Origin: Alloprevotella sp.
Lineage (GTDB): Bacteria > Bacteroidota > Bacteroidia > Bacteroidales > Bacteroidaceae
NCBI GenBank assembly: GCA_017477205.1
Contig: JAFUXE010000007.1
Coordinates: forward strand, 68,017 to 132,016
Length of the DNA stretch: 64,000 bases
Direction of reading: 5' to 3'
Shown here piece by piece: positions 50,793 to 59,376 of this stretch. Position 1 is the stretch's first letter. Every line of letters starts with the position of its first letter. The translations under genes and the position numbers were made by a program. The notes beneath the pieces were generated by a model. The model saw only the letters and a program-made list of their open reading frames with translations, had not been told where the DNA came from and made no database searches.

Positions 50793-50890
50793 GTTTAGGT
50801 TCTTAGGTTTAAGAGCCCCCTCCCAGCCTCCCCCCCTCCGGGGGAGGGGCTTGGGATGAGCTTTGGTTTATAGGTTTTTAGGTTTTTGGT
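50793..50890. repeat. Composite repeat: GGTTTTTAGG units around a G/C palindrome
   Basis: GTTTAGGTTCTTAGG (50793 onward) and TATAGGTTTTTAGGTTTTTGG (about 50870 onward) flank CCTCCCCCCCTCCGGGGGAGG (about 50829-50850). Both component families occur separately elsewhere in the window. The element occupies the region upstream of the GH97 gene. Confidence 0.7.
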
Positions 50891-50963
50891 TTAACGGTTG
50901 ATTGCCGGATGCAAATATAAGGGAATCCCCTTTACACACAAAATGCGGCGGCGGGAAAAAGCA

Positions 50964-51001
50964 GTCAAGGCACCCCCGGGTTTTCGCGGGAATGCCTTGA
51001 C
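50964..51001 (-). terminator. Terminator of the large surface-protein gene
   Basis: GTCAAGGCA (50964-50972) pairs with TGCCTTGAC (50993-51001), and TGCTTTTTCCC follows on the minus strand. It lies 38 bp beyond the stop at 51039. Confidence 0.8.
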
Positions 51002-51038
51002 GGATGGTTACAAAAAGCTGCGGGAGCGCGGCGGCTTC

Positions 51039-53930
51039 CTATCTGACCACCTTGCGTCCGTTCTCAATGAATACGCCCTTGGCGGGACGTGCGACGTGGC
51101 GGCCCTGGAGGTCGTAAGTGAGTGACGAGTGACGAGTGACAAGTGACGAGCCTGCGTTATCCTCCCAGGGAACGGCGATGCCGGTTTGGCCTACATACAC
51201 CTCGCCGGAATAGGCGGACTCGCCTTCGGCATAGACGGCGGTGACGCGATAGGCGGTGAAGGCGGCAGACAGGGCGTCCGTGTAGGCGGGCGTCGGCAGG
51301 GGCGTGGCGTTCAGCTTCTCGCCGTCGCGATAGACGTTGTAGCCGAGGAGCTGGAGGTCGCGGGCGGCAAGGCTGTCGGGGCAGAAGGTGACGTCGTCCA
51401 CGAAGAGGGCGAAGCCGTTCTCGCGGATGCTGCGGATGGCGAAGTACTTGGCGCCCTCGGGCAGCTCGTGACGGCAGAGGGTCCATTCGCTGGTGAGCGT
51501 GACGTTCTCATCCACGGCGCGGAAGCTCGTGGGGGAGACGTCCGTGGTGGAATAGAGCACCTGGTAGGTCTCGGGGTACTCGGAGCTGACGCTCTTGGCG
51601 TAGAAGGAGACGGTCTGCTCGGAGCCGGAGAGCTGCGGGGAGATGAGCCAGTTGTCGTTCTCGTAGGCAGTGGACATGGCGGCCATCATCTTCTCGCCGC
51701 TGTGGGCATACCATGCGCTGGGCAGGCCGACGGCCTTGGCGTTCATGACGATGAAGGCCATTTCCTCGCCGTTGTGGGGGAAATAGACGAAGTCCTCGCC
51801 CATCGTGATGCCGTAGGTGTGGCCTTTGTCGCCGTCGTAGAGCGTCCAGTCCGCAAAGTCCGTAACGGCGAAGTCGGGGGCGTCCTCGAAGTCCTCGGTG
51901 ACGCTGCCGTCCTCCGTGCGGGGTGCGGCGGGAGCCTCCCAGCTGAGGGTGACGGCGGTTTCGCTCTCGGAGGCACGCAGGGCCTGCGGCACGGGATAGT
52001 AGTTGGGGTGCACGGTGAGGCGAAGCGTCCCGGAGCGGTCGTTGCCGCCGTCCTCGTCCTCCGCATAGCTGACGGCGGCATAGACGTCGGCCTCGGCGGG
52101 CAGGTTGATGTCGGCGGTGACGTTGAAGATGTAGTTGCGCGAGGCTTCTGAGGCCAGGGCGCGGCCGCCAGTGCTCGCCAGCTGGCGGTCGCCCTGGAAG
52201 AGGCCCACGGTGTAGGCTCCGGCCTCGACGTCCTCCGTGCCGACGTTGGCAACGGCGACGGTGAAGGTGCGCTGCTCGCCCACCTTCAGGTCGCGCGGGG
52301 GCGTGAGCTTCTGCACGCTGAGGTCGCGGGCGCGGACGTCGCGGATGCTGAGGTTGTCAATATAGAGAAGGCTCATGGACGTGGTGGTATAGCTGGAGAA
52401 GGCTATCTGGATGTATTCGTCAGCGGCGTAGTCCTTCAGGGGTACGTTGATTTTCGTGTACTTGCCCGCACGGCTCTCGTCCGTGAAGGGGACGGTGAGC
52501 ACCGTCCGGAAGTCGCCGCCTTCGCGGGACACCTCCACGTTCAGGGCTTCGTCGATGGGGTCGATGTAGTAGAGGTAGAAGGTCAGCGTGGGGTTCGCGG
52601 CGCCCTTCAGCGTGATGGGGCCGGAGAAGTAGCGCGACCATTCGTTGCCCTCCATCGCGTTGAAGCAGAGCACGCCGTCGTCGCCGTCCTGCGCATAGGC
52701 TCCGGCGGCAAGGGGCCAGAAGCGTGCGCGCTTGTCGTACTCCGTCACCCAGAAGGTGCTGCGCTGTCCGCCCGCGAAGGACTCGTAGTAGGGCAGCGTG
52801 CTGGGCTCGCCGAATGCCAGCATGTTGGAACGCGTGCGCTCGCTGCTGGCGCCACCGGCCACGGCGGTGACGTAGTAGTAGAGCACGGACTGCTCCGTGC
52901 CGACGGCGGGAGTGTCCTCAAGGCTCGTGCCGGAAATGCCGCTGCGGACGGTGGCGCCCTTGTTGTTCGTGACGGTGTATGTCAATGCGGTAGCGTCAAT
53001 GTATCCGCCGTTGACGCCGGCCGTCGGGGCGTCCCACGTAAGGGTCACCTTGCCGCCGGAGAGGCTTGCATGCACGTTCGTCGGCGGCAGGGGGGTATCT
53101 ACGCCCACGAAGACGGCGGGAGCCACGACGACGCTGCTGCCGTCCTCGTTCACGGCCACGACGCGATAGGTGTGGAGCCCGCGCGAAACGCCCGTGTCCT
53201 CAAACGTCAGGCGGGCTGCGGGCTGCGGGCTGTCGAAGCGCTTCACGAGGGCGTCATCGCGAAGGACGTCCACGTGGGTCATCACGAGGTCCGACGTCCC
53301 GCCTGCCGTCACGGCGGGCGTCGTGAAGGACACGCTGGCCGTCAGCGCACCCTGCGCGCCGGGCGTGACCGTCAGGTCCGTCACCTCTGCGGGAGCTGCG
53401 GGATGGGCCCCGGACTCCAGGGAGATGTCGTCAACGGTCAGGCTTCCCGCAAACGCCGTGGCGGAGGTGTTGTAGTGGACGGCAAGCCGGTACGAGCCGG
53501 AACTTGTCACCTGAAAGGAGAAGCGGTGCTCCTGGAGCTCGTCGGAACTGACCTTTCCGGAATAGAGCACGGTGGACAGCGCGCTGGCGGTGGCGTCGCG
53601 GCCAAGGCATACGTCGAAGGTTTCCTCGTCCGTGCTGTAGCCTGCGGCACGCAGGGAGAAGAAATAAGTGCGTCCGGCTTCCAGGGTAACGGCAGGAAGT
53701 ACGAGCCAGTCGTCCGCCACGTTGTCACGCGAGCAGTAGGCCGCAAACAGGAAGTCGTCGTAGAGCCACTCGTGCCCGTCGCCGTTTCCGTCTATGATGA
53801 CGAAATCGCCAAAGGCATCCGGGTCTTCAAAGTCGGTGCCCCAAAGGGGCGTCGTCTCCTGTGCAAAGCTTCCGGCCGGGGCGATGAGCGCCGCCAGCAG
53901 GAGCAGCAGGTGTGTTCTGAAGTGTTTCAT
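51039..53930 (-). CDS. Large secreted protein with choice-of-anchor J and Fn3-like domains
   Basis: 963 residues with a signal peptide (MKHFRTHLLLLLAALIAPAG). Residues of about 27-175 form a jellyroll of the choice-of-anchor J type (TDFEDPDAFGDFVIIDGNG ... SLTVDDISLE). Fn3-like domains follow, and further jellyroll-like segments with LYIDNLSI and LFVDDVTF. The C-terminus (YDLQGRHVARPAKGVFIENG) is a type IX-like sorting signal. Ten residues just before it (SSLVTRHSSL) are encoded by a GTGACRA repeat inserted in frame. A role in adhesion or glycan binding is possible. Confidence 0.87.
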   Translation of the reverse strand: MKHFRTHLLLLLAALIAPAGSFAQETTPLWGTDFEDPDAFGDFVIIDGNGDGHEWLYDDFLFAAYCSRDNVADDWLVLPAVTLEAGRTYFFSLRAAGYSTDEETFDVCLGRDATASALSTVLYSGKVSSDELQEHRFSFQVTSSGSYRLAVHYNTSATAFAGSLTVDDISLESGAHPAAPAEVTDLTVTPGAQGALTASVSFTTPAVTAGGTSDLVMTHVDVLRDDALVKRFDSPQPAARLTFEDTGVSRGLHTYRVVAVNEDGSSVVVAPAVFVGVDTPLPPTNVHASLSGGKVTLTWDAPTAGVNGGYIDATALTYTVTNNKGATVRSGISGTSLEDTPAVGTEQSVLYYYVTAVAGGASSERTRSNMLAFGEPSTLPYYESFAGGQRSTFWVTEYDKRARFWPLAAGAYAQDGDDGVLCFNAMEGNEWSRYFSGPITLKGAANPTLTFYLYYIDPIDEALNVEVSREGGDFRTVLTVPFTDESRAGKYTKINVPLKDYAADEYIQIAFSSYTTTSMSLLYIDNLSIRDVRARDLSVQKLTPPRDLKVGEQRTFTVAVANVGTEDVEAGAYTVGLFQGDRQLASTGGRALASEASRNYIFNVTADINLPAEADVYAAVSYAEDEDGGNDRSGTLRLTVHPNYYPVPQALRASESETAVTLSWEAPAAPRTEDGSVTEDFEDAPDFAVTDFADWTLYDGDKGHTYGITMGEDFVYFPHNGEEMAFIVMNAKAVGLPSAWYAHSGEKMMAAMSTAYENDNWLISPQLSGSEQTVSFYAKSVSSEYPETYQVLYSTTDVSPTSFRAVDENVTLTSEWTLCRHELPEGAKYFAIRSIRENGFALFVDDVTFCPDSLAARDLQLLGYNVYRDGEKLNATPLPTPAYTDALSAAFTAYRVTAVYAEGESAYSGEVYVGQTGIAVPWEDNAGSSLVTRHSSLTYDLQGRHVARPAKGVFIENGRKVVR
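51120..51150. repeat. GTGACRA repeat inside a gene
   Basis: GAGTGACGAGTGACGAGTGAC followed by AAGTGACGAG lies in frame in the linker before the sorting domain of the large surface protein. The unit is the same as in the hairpin elements at 39917 and 56742, but here only one arm is present. Confidence 0.85.
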
Positions 53931-53997
53931 GTTGTTTTTTAGTTTTTTTGGTTTTTAAGTTTTTTCATCACTTTCTAATTTTTGACAACCCCAATTT

Positions 53998-55803
53998 TCA
54001 TTCTTCATCCCTGTTCGCCCGCTTCCGTGCCAGGTGGTCGAGGATAATCTTTCGCATTCGCATGGAACGGGGCGTCACCTCCACGTATTCGTCCTCCTTG
54101 ATGTACTCGAGGGCTTCCTCGAGGGAGAAGATGACGGGCGGGATGATGTGCGCCTTTTCGTCGGTGCCGCTGGCACGCACGTTCGTGAGCTGCTTGGCCT
54201 TGCAGACGTTGATGACGAGGTCCTTCTCGTGCACGTGTTCACCGACTACCTGCCCGGCATAGACTTCCTCCTGCGGATTGATGAAGAAGCGGCCGCGGTC
54301 CTGCAGCTTGTCGAGGGCATAGGCAAAGACGGTGCCGGTGTCCATCGAAATCATGGAGCCGTTGGAGCGGCGCGGGAGGTCGCCCTTGTAGGGCTGGTAC
54401 TCGCGGTAGCGGTGCGCCATGATGGCTTCGCCCTGCGAGGCCGTGAGGACGTTGGTGCGCAGGCCGATGATGCCGCGCGAGGGGATGAGGAACTCTATGT
54501 CCGTGCGTTCGCCGAGGGTCTGCATGGATGTCATTTCGCCCTTGCGGCGCGTCACCATGTCAATCATCTTCGAGGCAAACTCCTCGGGCACGTTGATGGT
54601 GAGCTCCTCGATGGGTTCGCAGCGCACGCCGTCAAGCTGCTTGAAGATGACCTGCGGCTGGCCCACCTGCAGCTCGTAGCCCTCGCGGCGCATGGTCTCC
54701 ACGAGGATGGAGAGGTGCAGGACGCCGCGCCCGCTGACAATCCACTTGTCGGAATCCACCTGCTCCACGCGCAGCGCCAGGTCCTTCTCCAGCTCTTTCT
54801 GCAGGCGCTCGTGGATGTGGCGCGAGGTGCAGAACTTGCCCTCCTTTCCGAAGAAGGGCGAGTCGTTGATGGTGAACAGCATCGACATCGTAGGCTCGTC
54901 GATGGCGATGGGGGCAAGGGGCTCAGGATTCTCGGCATCGCAGATGGTGTCGCCGATTTCAAAGCGTTCGAGACCTATGACGGCACAGATGTCGCCGGCC
55001 TCGACGCTGTCCGTGCGCTGGTGCCCCATGCCCTCGAAGGTGTGCAGCTCCTTGATTTTAACGCGTTCCTGCTGCCCGTCGCGATGGGCTATGGTGACGG
55101 GCTGCCCGTCGCGGATGGTGCCGCGGCGCACACGTCCCACGGCGATGCGTCCGAGGTAGTTCGAGTAGTCCAGGGAGGTGATGAGCAGCTGCAAGCCCTC
55201 GCCCTCGGCAACGGCCGGGGCAGGTATCACCTCGCAGATTTTGTCCAGCAGGTAGGTGATGTCCTGCGTGGGCGCCTTGTAGTCCTCGCCCATCCAGCCC
55301 TGCTTGGCGGAACCATAGACGACGGGGAAGTCCAGCTGGTCCTCCGTGGCGCCGAGTTCGAACATGAGGTCGAAGACCATCTCATAGACCTCCTCCGGGC
55401 GGCAGTTGGGCTTGTCCACCTTGTTCACCACGACGATGGGCTTCAGGCCTATCTGCAGGGCCTTCTGCAGCACGAAGCGCGTCTGCGGCATGGGCCCCTC
55501 GAAGGCATCGACAAGCAGCAGGCAGCCGTCCGCCATGTTGAGCACGCGCTCCACCTCGCCGCCGAAGTCGCTGTGCCCCGGAGTGTCGATGATGTTGATT
55601 TTCGTTCCCTTGTAGTTGATGGAAACGTTCTTGGAAAGTATGGTGATGCCACGCTCGCGTTCCAGCTCGTTGTTGTCGAGCATCAAGTCCCCGGTTTGCT
55701 GGTTTTCGCGGAAGAGGTTTCCGGCCAGCAGCATCTTGTCCACGAGCGTTGTCTTGCCGTGGTCCACGTGCGCAATGATGGCAATGTTTCGTATATCCTG
55801 CAT
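53998..55803 (-). CDS. typA: Translational GTPase TypA/BipA
   Basis: 601 residues, the usual length. The G motifs are AHVDHGKTT (G1, residues 10-18), [16 protein letters not shown] (G3) and VVNKVDKPN (G4). EF-G-like domains and the BipA-specific C-terminus ([21 protein letters not shown]) follow. It acts on the ribosome under stress and in 50S assembly. It is divergent from ptb. Confidence 0.97.
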   Translation of the reverse strand: MQDIRNIAIIAHVDHGKTTLVDKMLLAGNLFRENQQTGDLMLDNNELERERGITILSKNVSINYKGTKINIIDTPGHSDFGGEVERVLNMADGCLLLVDAFEGPMPQTRFVLQKALQIGLKPIVVVNKVDKPNCRPEEVYEMVFDLMFELGATEDQLDFPVVYGSAKQGWMGEDYKAPTQDITYLLDKICEVIPAPAVAEGEGLQLLITSLDYSNYLGRIAVGRVRRGTIRDGQPVTIAHRDGQQERVKIKELHTFEGMGHQRTDSVEAGDICAVIGLERFEIGDTICDAENPEPLAPIAIDEPTMSMLFTINDSPFFGKEGKFCTSRHIHERLQKELEKDLALRVEQVDSDKWIVSGRGVLHLSILVETMRREGYELQVGQPQVIFKQLDGVRCEPIEELTINVPEEFASKMIDMVTRRKGEMTSMQTLGERTDIEFLIPSRGIIGLRTNVLTASQGEAIMAHRYREYQPYKGDLPRRSNGSMISMDTGTVFAYALDKLQDRGRFFINPQEEVYAGQVVGEHVHEKDLVINVCKAKQLTNVRASGTDEKAHIIPPVIFSLEEALEYIKEDEYVEVTPRSMRMRKIILDHLARKRANRDEE

Positions 55804-55839
55804 ATAGAAGAACGATTAGTTTTTTCGTTTAAAATCGCG

Positions 55840-55847
55840 CAAAAATA
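55840..55847 (-). promoter_or_regulatory. -7 element (TATTTTTG) for typA
   Basis: On the minus strand this is a perfect TAnnTTTG match 37 nt before the typA start. Confidence 0.5.
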
Positions 55848-55869
55848 GCAAATATTATAGGATAATTAT

Positions 55870-55877
55870 TATTTTTG
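55870..55877 (+). promoter_or_regulatory. -7 element (TATTTTTG) for ptb
   Basis: A perfect TAnnTTTG match 33 nt before the ptb start, back to back with the typA promoter. Confidence 0.5.
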
Positions 55878-55909
55878 CCGTTGAAAACGCATTTTTCACA
55901 ACCTAAAAC

Positions 55910-56740
55910 ATGAAAAGCATACAGAGTTTTTCCCAGCTTACAGCGCATCTCCGGGAAAAAGGAGTTCGCAAGCGCGTAGCCGTCATATGCGGCAGCGATG
56001 ACAGTACCCGCCACGCCATAGAACGTGCAGAGAAAGAAGGTTTTGCCGAGGCCATACGCGTGGACGGCGAAGATGCCCCCGCGCGTGCAGTGGAACTCGT
56101 GAGGGAGGGAAAGGCAGACATCCTGATGAAGGGGCTCGTCAACACGAACGACGTGCTTCGGGCCGTGCTGGACAAGGAGAAAGGCATCCTGCCAAAGGGC
56201 AACGTGCTGACGCACATCACGGCTGCCGACATCCCCGGCCACGACCGCCTCATTTTCTTCACCGACCCCGCCGTGATTCCCTATCCCACGCAGGAACAGC
56301 GCCGTGCACAGGTGGCATACGTGGCGCGCCTGTGTCACAACTTCGGCATCGCCGAGCCGCGCATCAGCCTCATCCATTGCAACGAGAAGGTCAGCGAGAA
56401 GCACTTCCCCCACACGGCGGGATATGCCCAGCTGCGCGAAGAAGCCGAACGCGGCGACTTCGGCCCCTGCATCGTGGACGGCCCGCTGGACCTGAAGACG
56501 TCGTGCTGCCTTGAAAGCATGCGGACGAAAGGCATCCAGTCGCCCATAGAAGGCAAAGCCGACGCGCTCATCTTCCCCGACATCGAGGCCGCCAACGTGT
56601 TCTACAAGACCGTAACGCTCTTCTGCCACGCCGAAACAGCCTGCGCGCTGCAAGGAACGCTTGCCCCGGTGGTGCTCCCCAGCCGCGCTGACAGCACGGA
56701 ATCAAAGTTCTACAGCCTGGCACTCGCCTGCCTGGCGTAA
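55910..56740 (+). CDS. ptb: Phosphate butyryltransferase-like acyltransferase
   Basis: 276 residues, the size of Ptb and shorter than Pta. ILMKGLVNTNDVLRAVLDKE, FFTDPAVIPYPT and CIVDGPLDLKTSC are family-typical. It would convert butyryl-CoA (or a branched acyl-CoA) and phosphate to the acyl phosphate. Butyrate kinase follows, completing a substrate-level phosphorylation pair. A GTGACRA hairpin of about 125 bp separates the two genes. Confidence 0.92.
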   Translation: MKSIQSFSQLTAHLREKGVRKRVAVICGSDDSTRHAIERAEKEGFAEAIRVDGEDAPARAVELVREGKADILMKGLVNTNDVLRAVLDKEKGILPKGNVLTHITAADIPGHDRLIFFTDPAVIPYPTQEQRRAQVAYVARLCHNFGIAEPRISLIHCNEKVSEKHFPHTAGYAQLREEAERGDFGPCIVDGPLDLKTSCCLESMRTKGIQSPIEGKADALIFPDIEAANVFYKTVTLFCHAETACALQGTLAPVVLPSRADSTESKFYSLALACLA

Positions 56741-56741
56741 A

Positions 56742-56866
56742 CCAGTAAAACAATAAACCAGTAAACGAGTGACAAGTGACGAGTGACAAGTGACAAGCCC
56801 TTTTCGGCGCAGCAAGCTCGTCACTCGTTTACTCGTCACTCGTCACTTGTCACTTGTCACTAAACC
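56742..56866. repeat. GTGACRA hairpin element
   Basis: The left arm has AGTAAAC, AGTGACA and AGTGACG units, the centre is CCCTTTTCGGCGCAGCAAGC, and the right arm is of CGTCACT and TGTCACT units. It fills the whole gap between ptb and buk, so the mRNA of this operon would carry a long hairpin. The sister copy is at 39917-40017. Confidence 0.85.
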
Positions 56867-56872
56867 AAAACC

Positions 56873-57940
56873 ATGCACAGAATACTCGCCATCAATCCCG
56901 GCTCCACCTCCACGAAGATAGCCGTATATGAAAACGAAAAACCAGTCCTCCTGCGCAGCATACAGCACACGATGGAGGAACTGGAGAAATTCCCCAAGAT
57001 ATCCGATCAGTTCAGCTACCGCAAGCAACTCGTCAAGGACGAGCTGCACCGCATGGATATACCCTTCGATTTTGACGCCATCATCGGGCGCGGCCACCTG
57101 GCGAAGCCCGTGTCCGGCGGCGTCTATGAAATCAACGAGCAAATGGTGGAGGACGCCAAAGGCGCACTCCACCAGCATGCCTGCGACCTCGGCTGCATCA
57201 TTTCCTTTGAACTGGCCAAGGAAGTTCCCGGCGGCTGCCGCTCCTTCACCGCCGACCCCGGCGTCGTGGACGAACTCTGCGACGAAGCCCGCATCTGCGG
57301 CTCCCCGCTCATGCAGCGCATCTGCATCTGGCACGCCCTGAACCAGCGCGCCATAGCCCACCGCTTTGCCGCCGAGACGGGACGCCGCTATGAGGACCTG
57401 AACCTCATCATCTGCCACCTCGGCGGCGGCATCTCCATCGCAGCCCACCACCACGGCCGCGCCATCGACGCCAACAACGCCCTGGACGGCGAAGGACCCT
57501 TCTCCCCCGAGCGTGCCGGCAGCCTGCCTGCCGCCGACCTCATCCGCCTCTGCTTCAGCGGGAAATACACGGAGGACCAACTCCTGAAGCGCGTGGCAGG
57601 ACAAGCCGGGCTCATCGCCCATCTGGGCACGAACGACATGCGCGTCATCGAGCAGCGCATCGCCGACGGCGACAAGCACGCAGAACTCCTCGTCAACGCC
57701 ATGATATACCACACGGCCAAGAACATCGCCTCGGAGGGCGCCGTGCTCTGTGGCGACGTCGATGCCATCCTGCTCACGGGCGGCATGGCCCGCTCGGAAT
57801 ACATCACGCACCGCCTGCGCAAGCGCATCAGCTTCCTGGCACCCGTCTATTGCTACCCCGGCGAGGACGAGATGCAAGCCCTCGCCCTGAATGCCCTCGA
57901 CGTGCTGAAGGGCAAGCGCGAGGCAAAACGGTACGAATAG
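56873..57940 (+). CDS. buk: Butyrate kinase
   Basis: 355 residues. The ASKHA-fold phosphate motif ILAINPGSTSTKIAVYENEK starts the protein, and ICHLGGGISIAAHHHGRAID and GDVDAILLTGGMARSEY complete the acetate/butyrate kinase signature. It makes butyrate and ATP from butyryl phosphate, or works in reverse. With ptb it forms a complete two-step route; no butyryl-CoA synthesis genes are in the window. Confidence 0.95.
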   Translation: MHRILAINPGSTSTKIAVYENEKPVLLRSIQHTMEELEKFPKISDQFSYRKQLVKDELHRMDIPFDFDAIIGRGHLAKPVSGGVYEINEQMVEDAKGALHQHACDLGCIISFELAKEVPGGCRSFTADPGVVDELCDEARICGSPLMQRICIWHALNQRAIAHRFAAETGRRYEDLNLIICHLGGGISIAAHHHGRAIDANNALDGEGPFSPERAGSLPAADLIRLCFSGKYTEDQLLKRVAGQAGLIAHLGTNDMRVIEQRIADGDKHAELLVNAMIYHTAKNIASEGAVLCGDVDAILLTGGMARSEYITHRLRKRISFLAPVYCYPGEDEMQALALNALDVLKGKREAKRYE

Positions 57941-57990
57941 CGCAGCAAATAGGGGTGTACACATTTGTCACGCTCCAAGGGCAAAGAAAA

Positions 57991-58016
57991 GCCTGCAACC
58001 CGGCCGGGTTGCAGGC
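57991..58016. terminator. Perfect 26-bp palindrome terminator
   Basis: GCCTGCAACCCGG and CCGGGTTGCAGGC form an uninterrupted palindrome. On the minus strand TTTTCTTTGCCC follows, and on the plus strand TTGATGCTTTTT. It lies between buk and a possible small minus-strand gene and may serve both. Confidence 0.8.
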
Positions 58017-58032
58017 TTGATGCTTTTTCGCC

Positions 58033-58161
58033 TCACTGGGGGACGAAGCCGCTGGCAAGCGTGGCGATGCCTGCCATGCAGAGGACGAAGCCTGCCATGC
58101 AGAGGCAGGGACAGATGCCGCGGGCAAGCGTGGCGAGGGCGGAAAGGTTGCAGGAGGTCAT
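58033..58161 (-). CDS. Possible 42-residue hydrophobic Cys-containing peptide
   Basis: The frame from the ATG at 58161 reads MTSCNLSALATLARGICPCL and then CMAGFVLCMAGIATLASGFV, ending PQ and TGA. It contains five Cys and an internal duplication (CMAG twice, ATLA twice). A terminator with a minus-strand U-run lies 17 bp downstream, and no other gene occupies this stretch. It may be a small membrane peptide. There is no homology that I recognise. Confidence 0.45.
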   Translation of the reverse strand: MTSCNLSALATLARGICPCLCMAGFVLCMAGIATLASGFVPQ

Positions 58162-58400
58162 GGGGTCAGGGGAATTTCTCCGAAGCCTTCGCCTTTACGA
58201 CGCATCAGGGCGGGAAACGGAGCGGAAATCGCCCCAAAACGGCGATCACAAAAGTCACAAAGTGATTTTCGCCATTTTAAAAATAGGCGAAATGATATAT
58301 AATTGATTAACTATTAATTACTTACGCGATTTTCTCACTCTTTTTCCGACATACATTTGTGACTTTTTTTGACTGACGAGAGAACCTGTGGATGCGTAAA
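58162..58400. other. AT-rich intergenic stretch before tRNA-Phe
   Basis: Apart from possible regulatory sequence for the small minus-strand peptide, no gene, repeat or motif was recognised. TTAAAAATAGGCG and TTAATTA-rich sequence at about 58275-58325 marks the lowest GC in this part of the window. Confidence 0.4.
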
Positions 58401-58444
58401 AAGAAGAACGAGATACACTTTGCGGCGTATCTCGTTTTCTTCTT
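58401..58444 (-). terminator. Terminator of tRNA-Phe
   Basis: AACGAGATAC (58407-58416) pairs with GTATCTCGTT (58427-58436), extended by AAGAAG and CTTCTT. On the minus strand TTTTTACG follows. It is directly downstream of the tRNA. Confidence 0.8.
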
Positions 58445-58445
58445 G

Positions 58446-58518
58446 TGGTGCCTCCAGGAATCGAACCGGGGACACACGGATTTTCAGTCCGATGCTCTAC
58501 CAACTGAGCTAAGGCACC
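58446..58518 (-). tRNA. tRNA-Phe (GAA)
   Basis: On the minus strand the acceptor stem is GGTGCC/GGCACC, the D arm contains AGCTCAGTTGGTAGAGC, the anticodon loop is CTGAAAA with GAA as the anticodon, and the T arm has GGTTCGATTCC. It is 73 nt including the discriminator A. CCA is not encoded, as usual in Bacteroidetes. Confidence 0.97.
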
Positions 58519-58590
58519 ATTTGCTTTCGGAAAGCGGGTGCAAAAGTAGGGCAAATTTTGTTAGCCACAAAACTTTCTCCCAACTTTTTT

Positions 58591-59376
58591 CTATTTTTCT
58601 GCCGGAAAGAAGATTTTTTCAGCGTTACGGGTGGTTATTTCCGCCACTTCCTCAACCGAAATGCCATATACCTCGGCCAGTTTCTGGAGGATGAATGGAA
58701 TGTAGGCGGGTTCGTTGCGCTTTCCGCGATGGGGCACGGGCGTGAGATAGGGTGCGTCAGTCTCCACGACGATGCGCTCCAAGGGGACGGCTTCAGCGAG
58801 GACTGCGGGAAGCGTGGACTTCCTGAAGGTCAGCACGCCACCGATGCCCAGGAAAAAGCCAGGGAATGCAAGCAGCTCGCGCGCCTCCTCTGCCGTGCCG
58901 CCGAAACAATGGAAAATGCCGCCGCGCGTGAGTTTGTCTTTATATATATATAATGTGTCGCAGAGCTCGCGGTGGGCGGCGCGGCAGTGAATGACGAGCG
59001 GCAGGCCGTAGGCGACGGCCCATTCGACCTCACGGCGGAAAACGCGAATCTGCTCCTCGCGGCGCGAAGCGTCCCAGTAGAGGTCTATGCCTACCTCCCC
59101 CACAGCTACGACGGAGCGCGTGCGCAGGATGTTCTCCATGCGCCGGAGGAGCGGCTCGGGGTCGGCAGGAAGCTCCTCCGGCTGCAAGCCCATCATGGGG
59201 AAGCACAGGTCGGGATAGCGTTCGCAGAGGGCAAACATGGGCTCGATGCTCGCTTCGTCCACGTTGGGCAGCAGGAGGCGACAGGCTCCCGCCTCGCGGG
59301 CACGGGCTATGACGGCGTAGATGTCCTCGCGGAACTCTTCGCCGTAGATATGCGTGTGGGTGTCGATGTATCTCAT
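58591..59376 (-). CDS. tatD: TatD family metal-dependent hydrolase
   Basis: 261 residues. The motifs are IDTHTHIYGEEF at the start, VGEVGIDLYWDASRREEQ (metal Glu), the VIHCR and FHCFGG His residues, and ETDAPYLTPVPHRGKRNEP. TatD proteins are Mg-dependent 3'-5' exonucleases and are not part of the Tat export pathway. It overlaps the prenyl synthase gene by 4 bp (ATGA). Confidence 0.95.
   Translation of the reverse strand: MRYIDTHTHIYGEEFREDIYAVIARAREAGACRLLLPNVDEASIEPMFALCERYPDLCFPMMGLQPEELPADPEPLLRRMENILRTRSVVAVGEVGIDLYWDASRREEQIRVFRREVEWAVAYGLPLVIHCRAAHRELCDTLYIYKDKLTRGGIFHCFGGTAEEARELLAFPGFFLGIGGVLTFRKSTLPAVLAEAVPLERIVVETDAPYLTPVPHRGKRNEPAYIPFILQKLAEVYGISVEEVAEITTRNAEKIFFPAEK

Noticed and set aside
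54034..55848. 604-residue plus-strand frame opposite typA
   Set aside because: typA is certain from its GTPase motifs; the antisense frame is a product of GC-rich codon use.
58591..59376. tatD as part of the Tat export system
   Set aside because: TatD is a nuclease-type metal hydrolase, here coupled to a prenyl synthase gene and far from tatAC.
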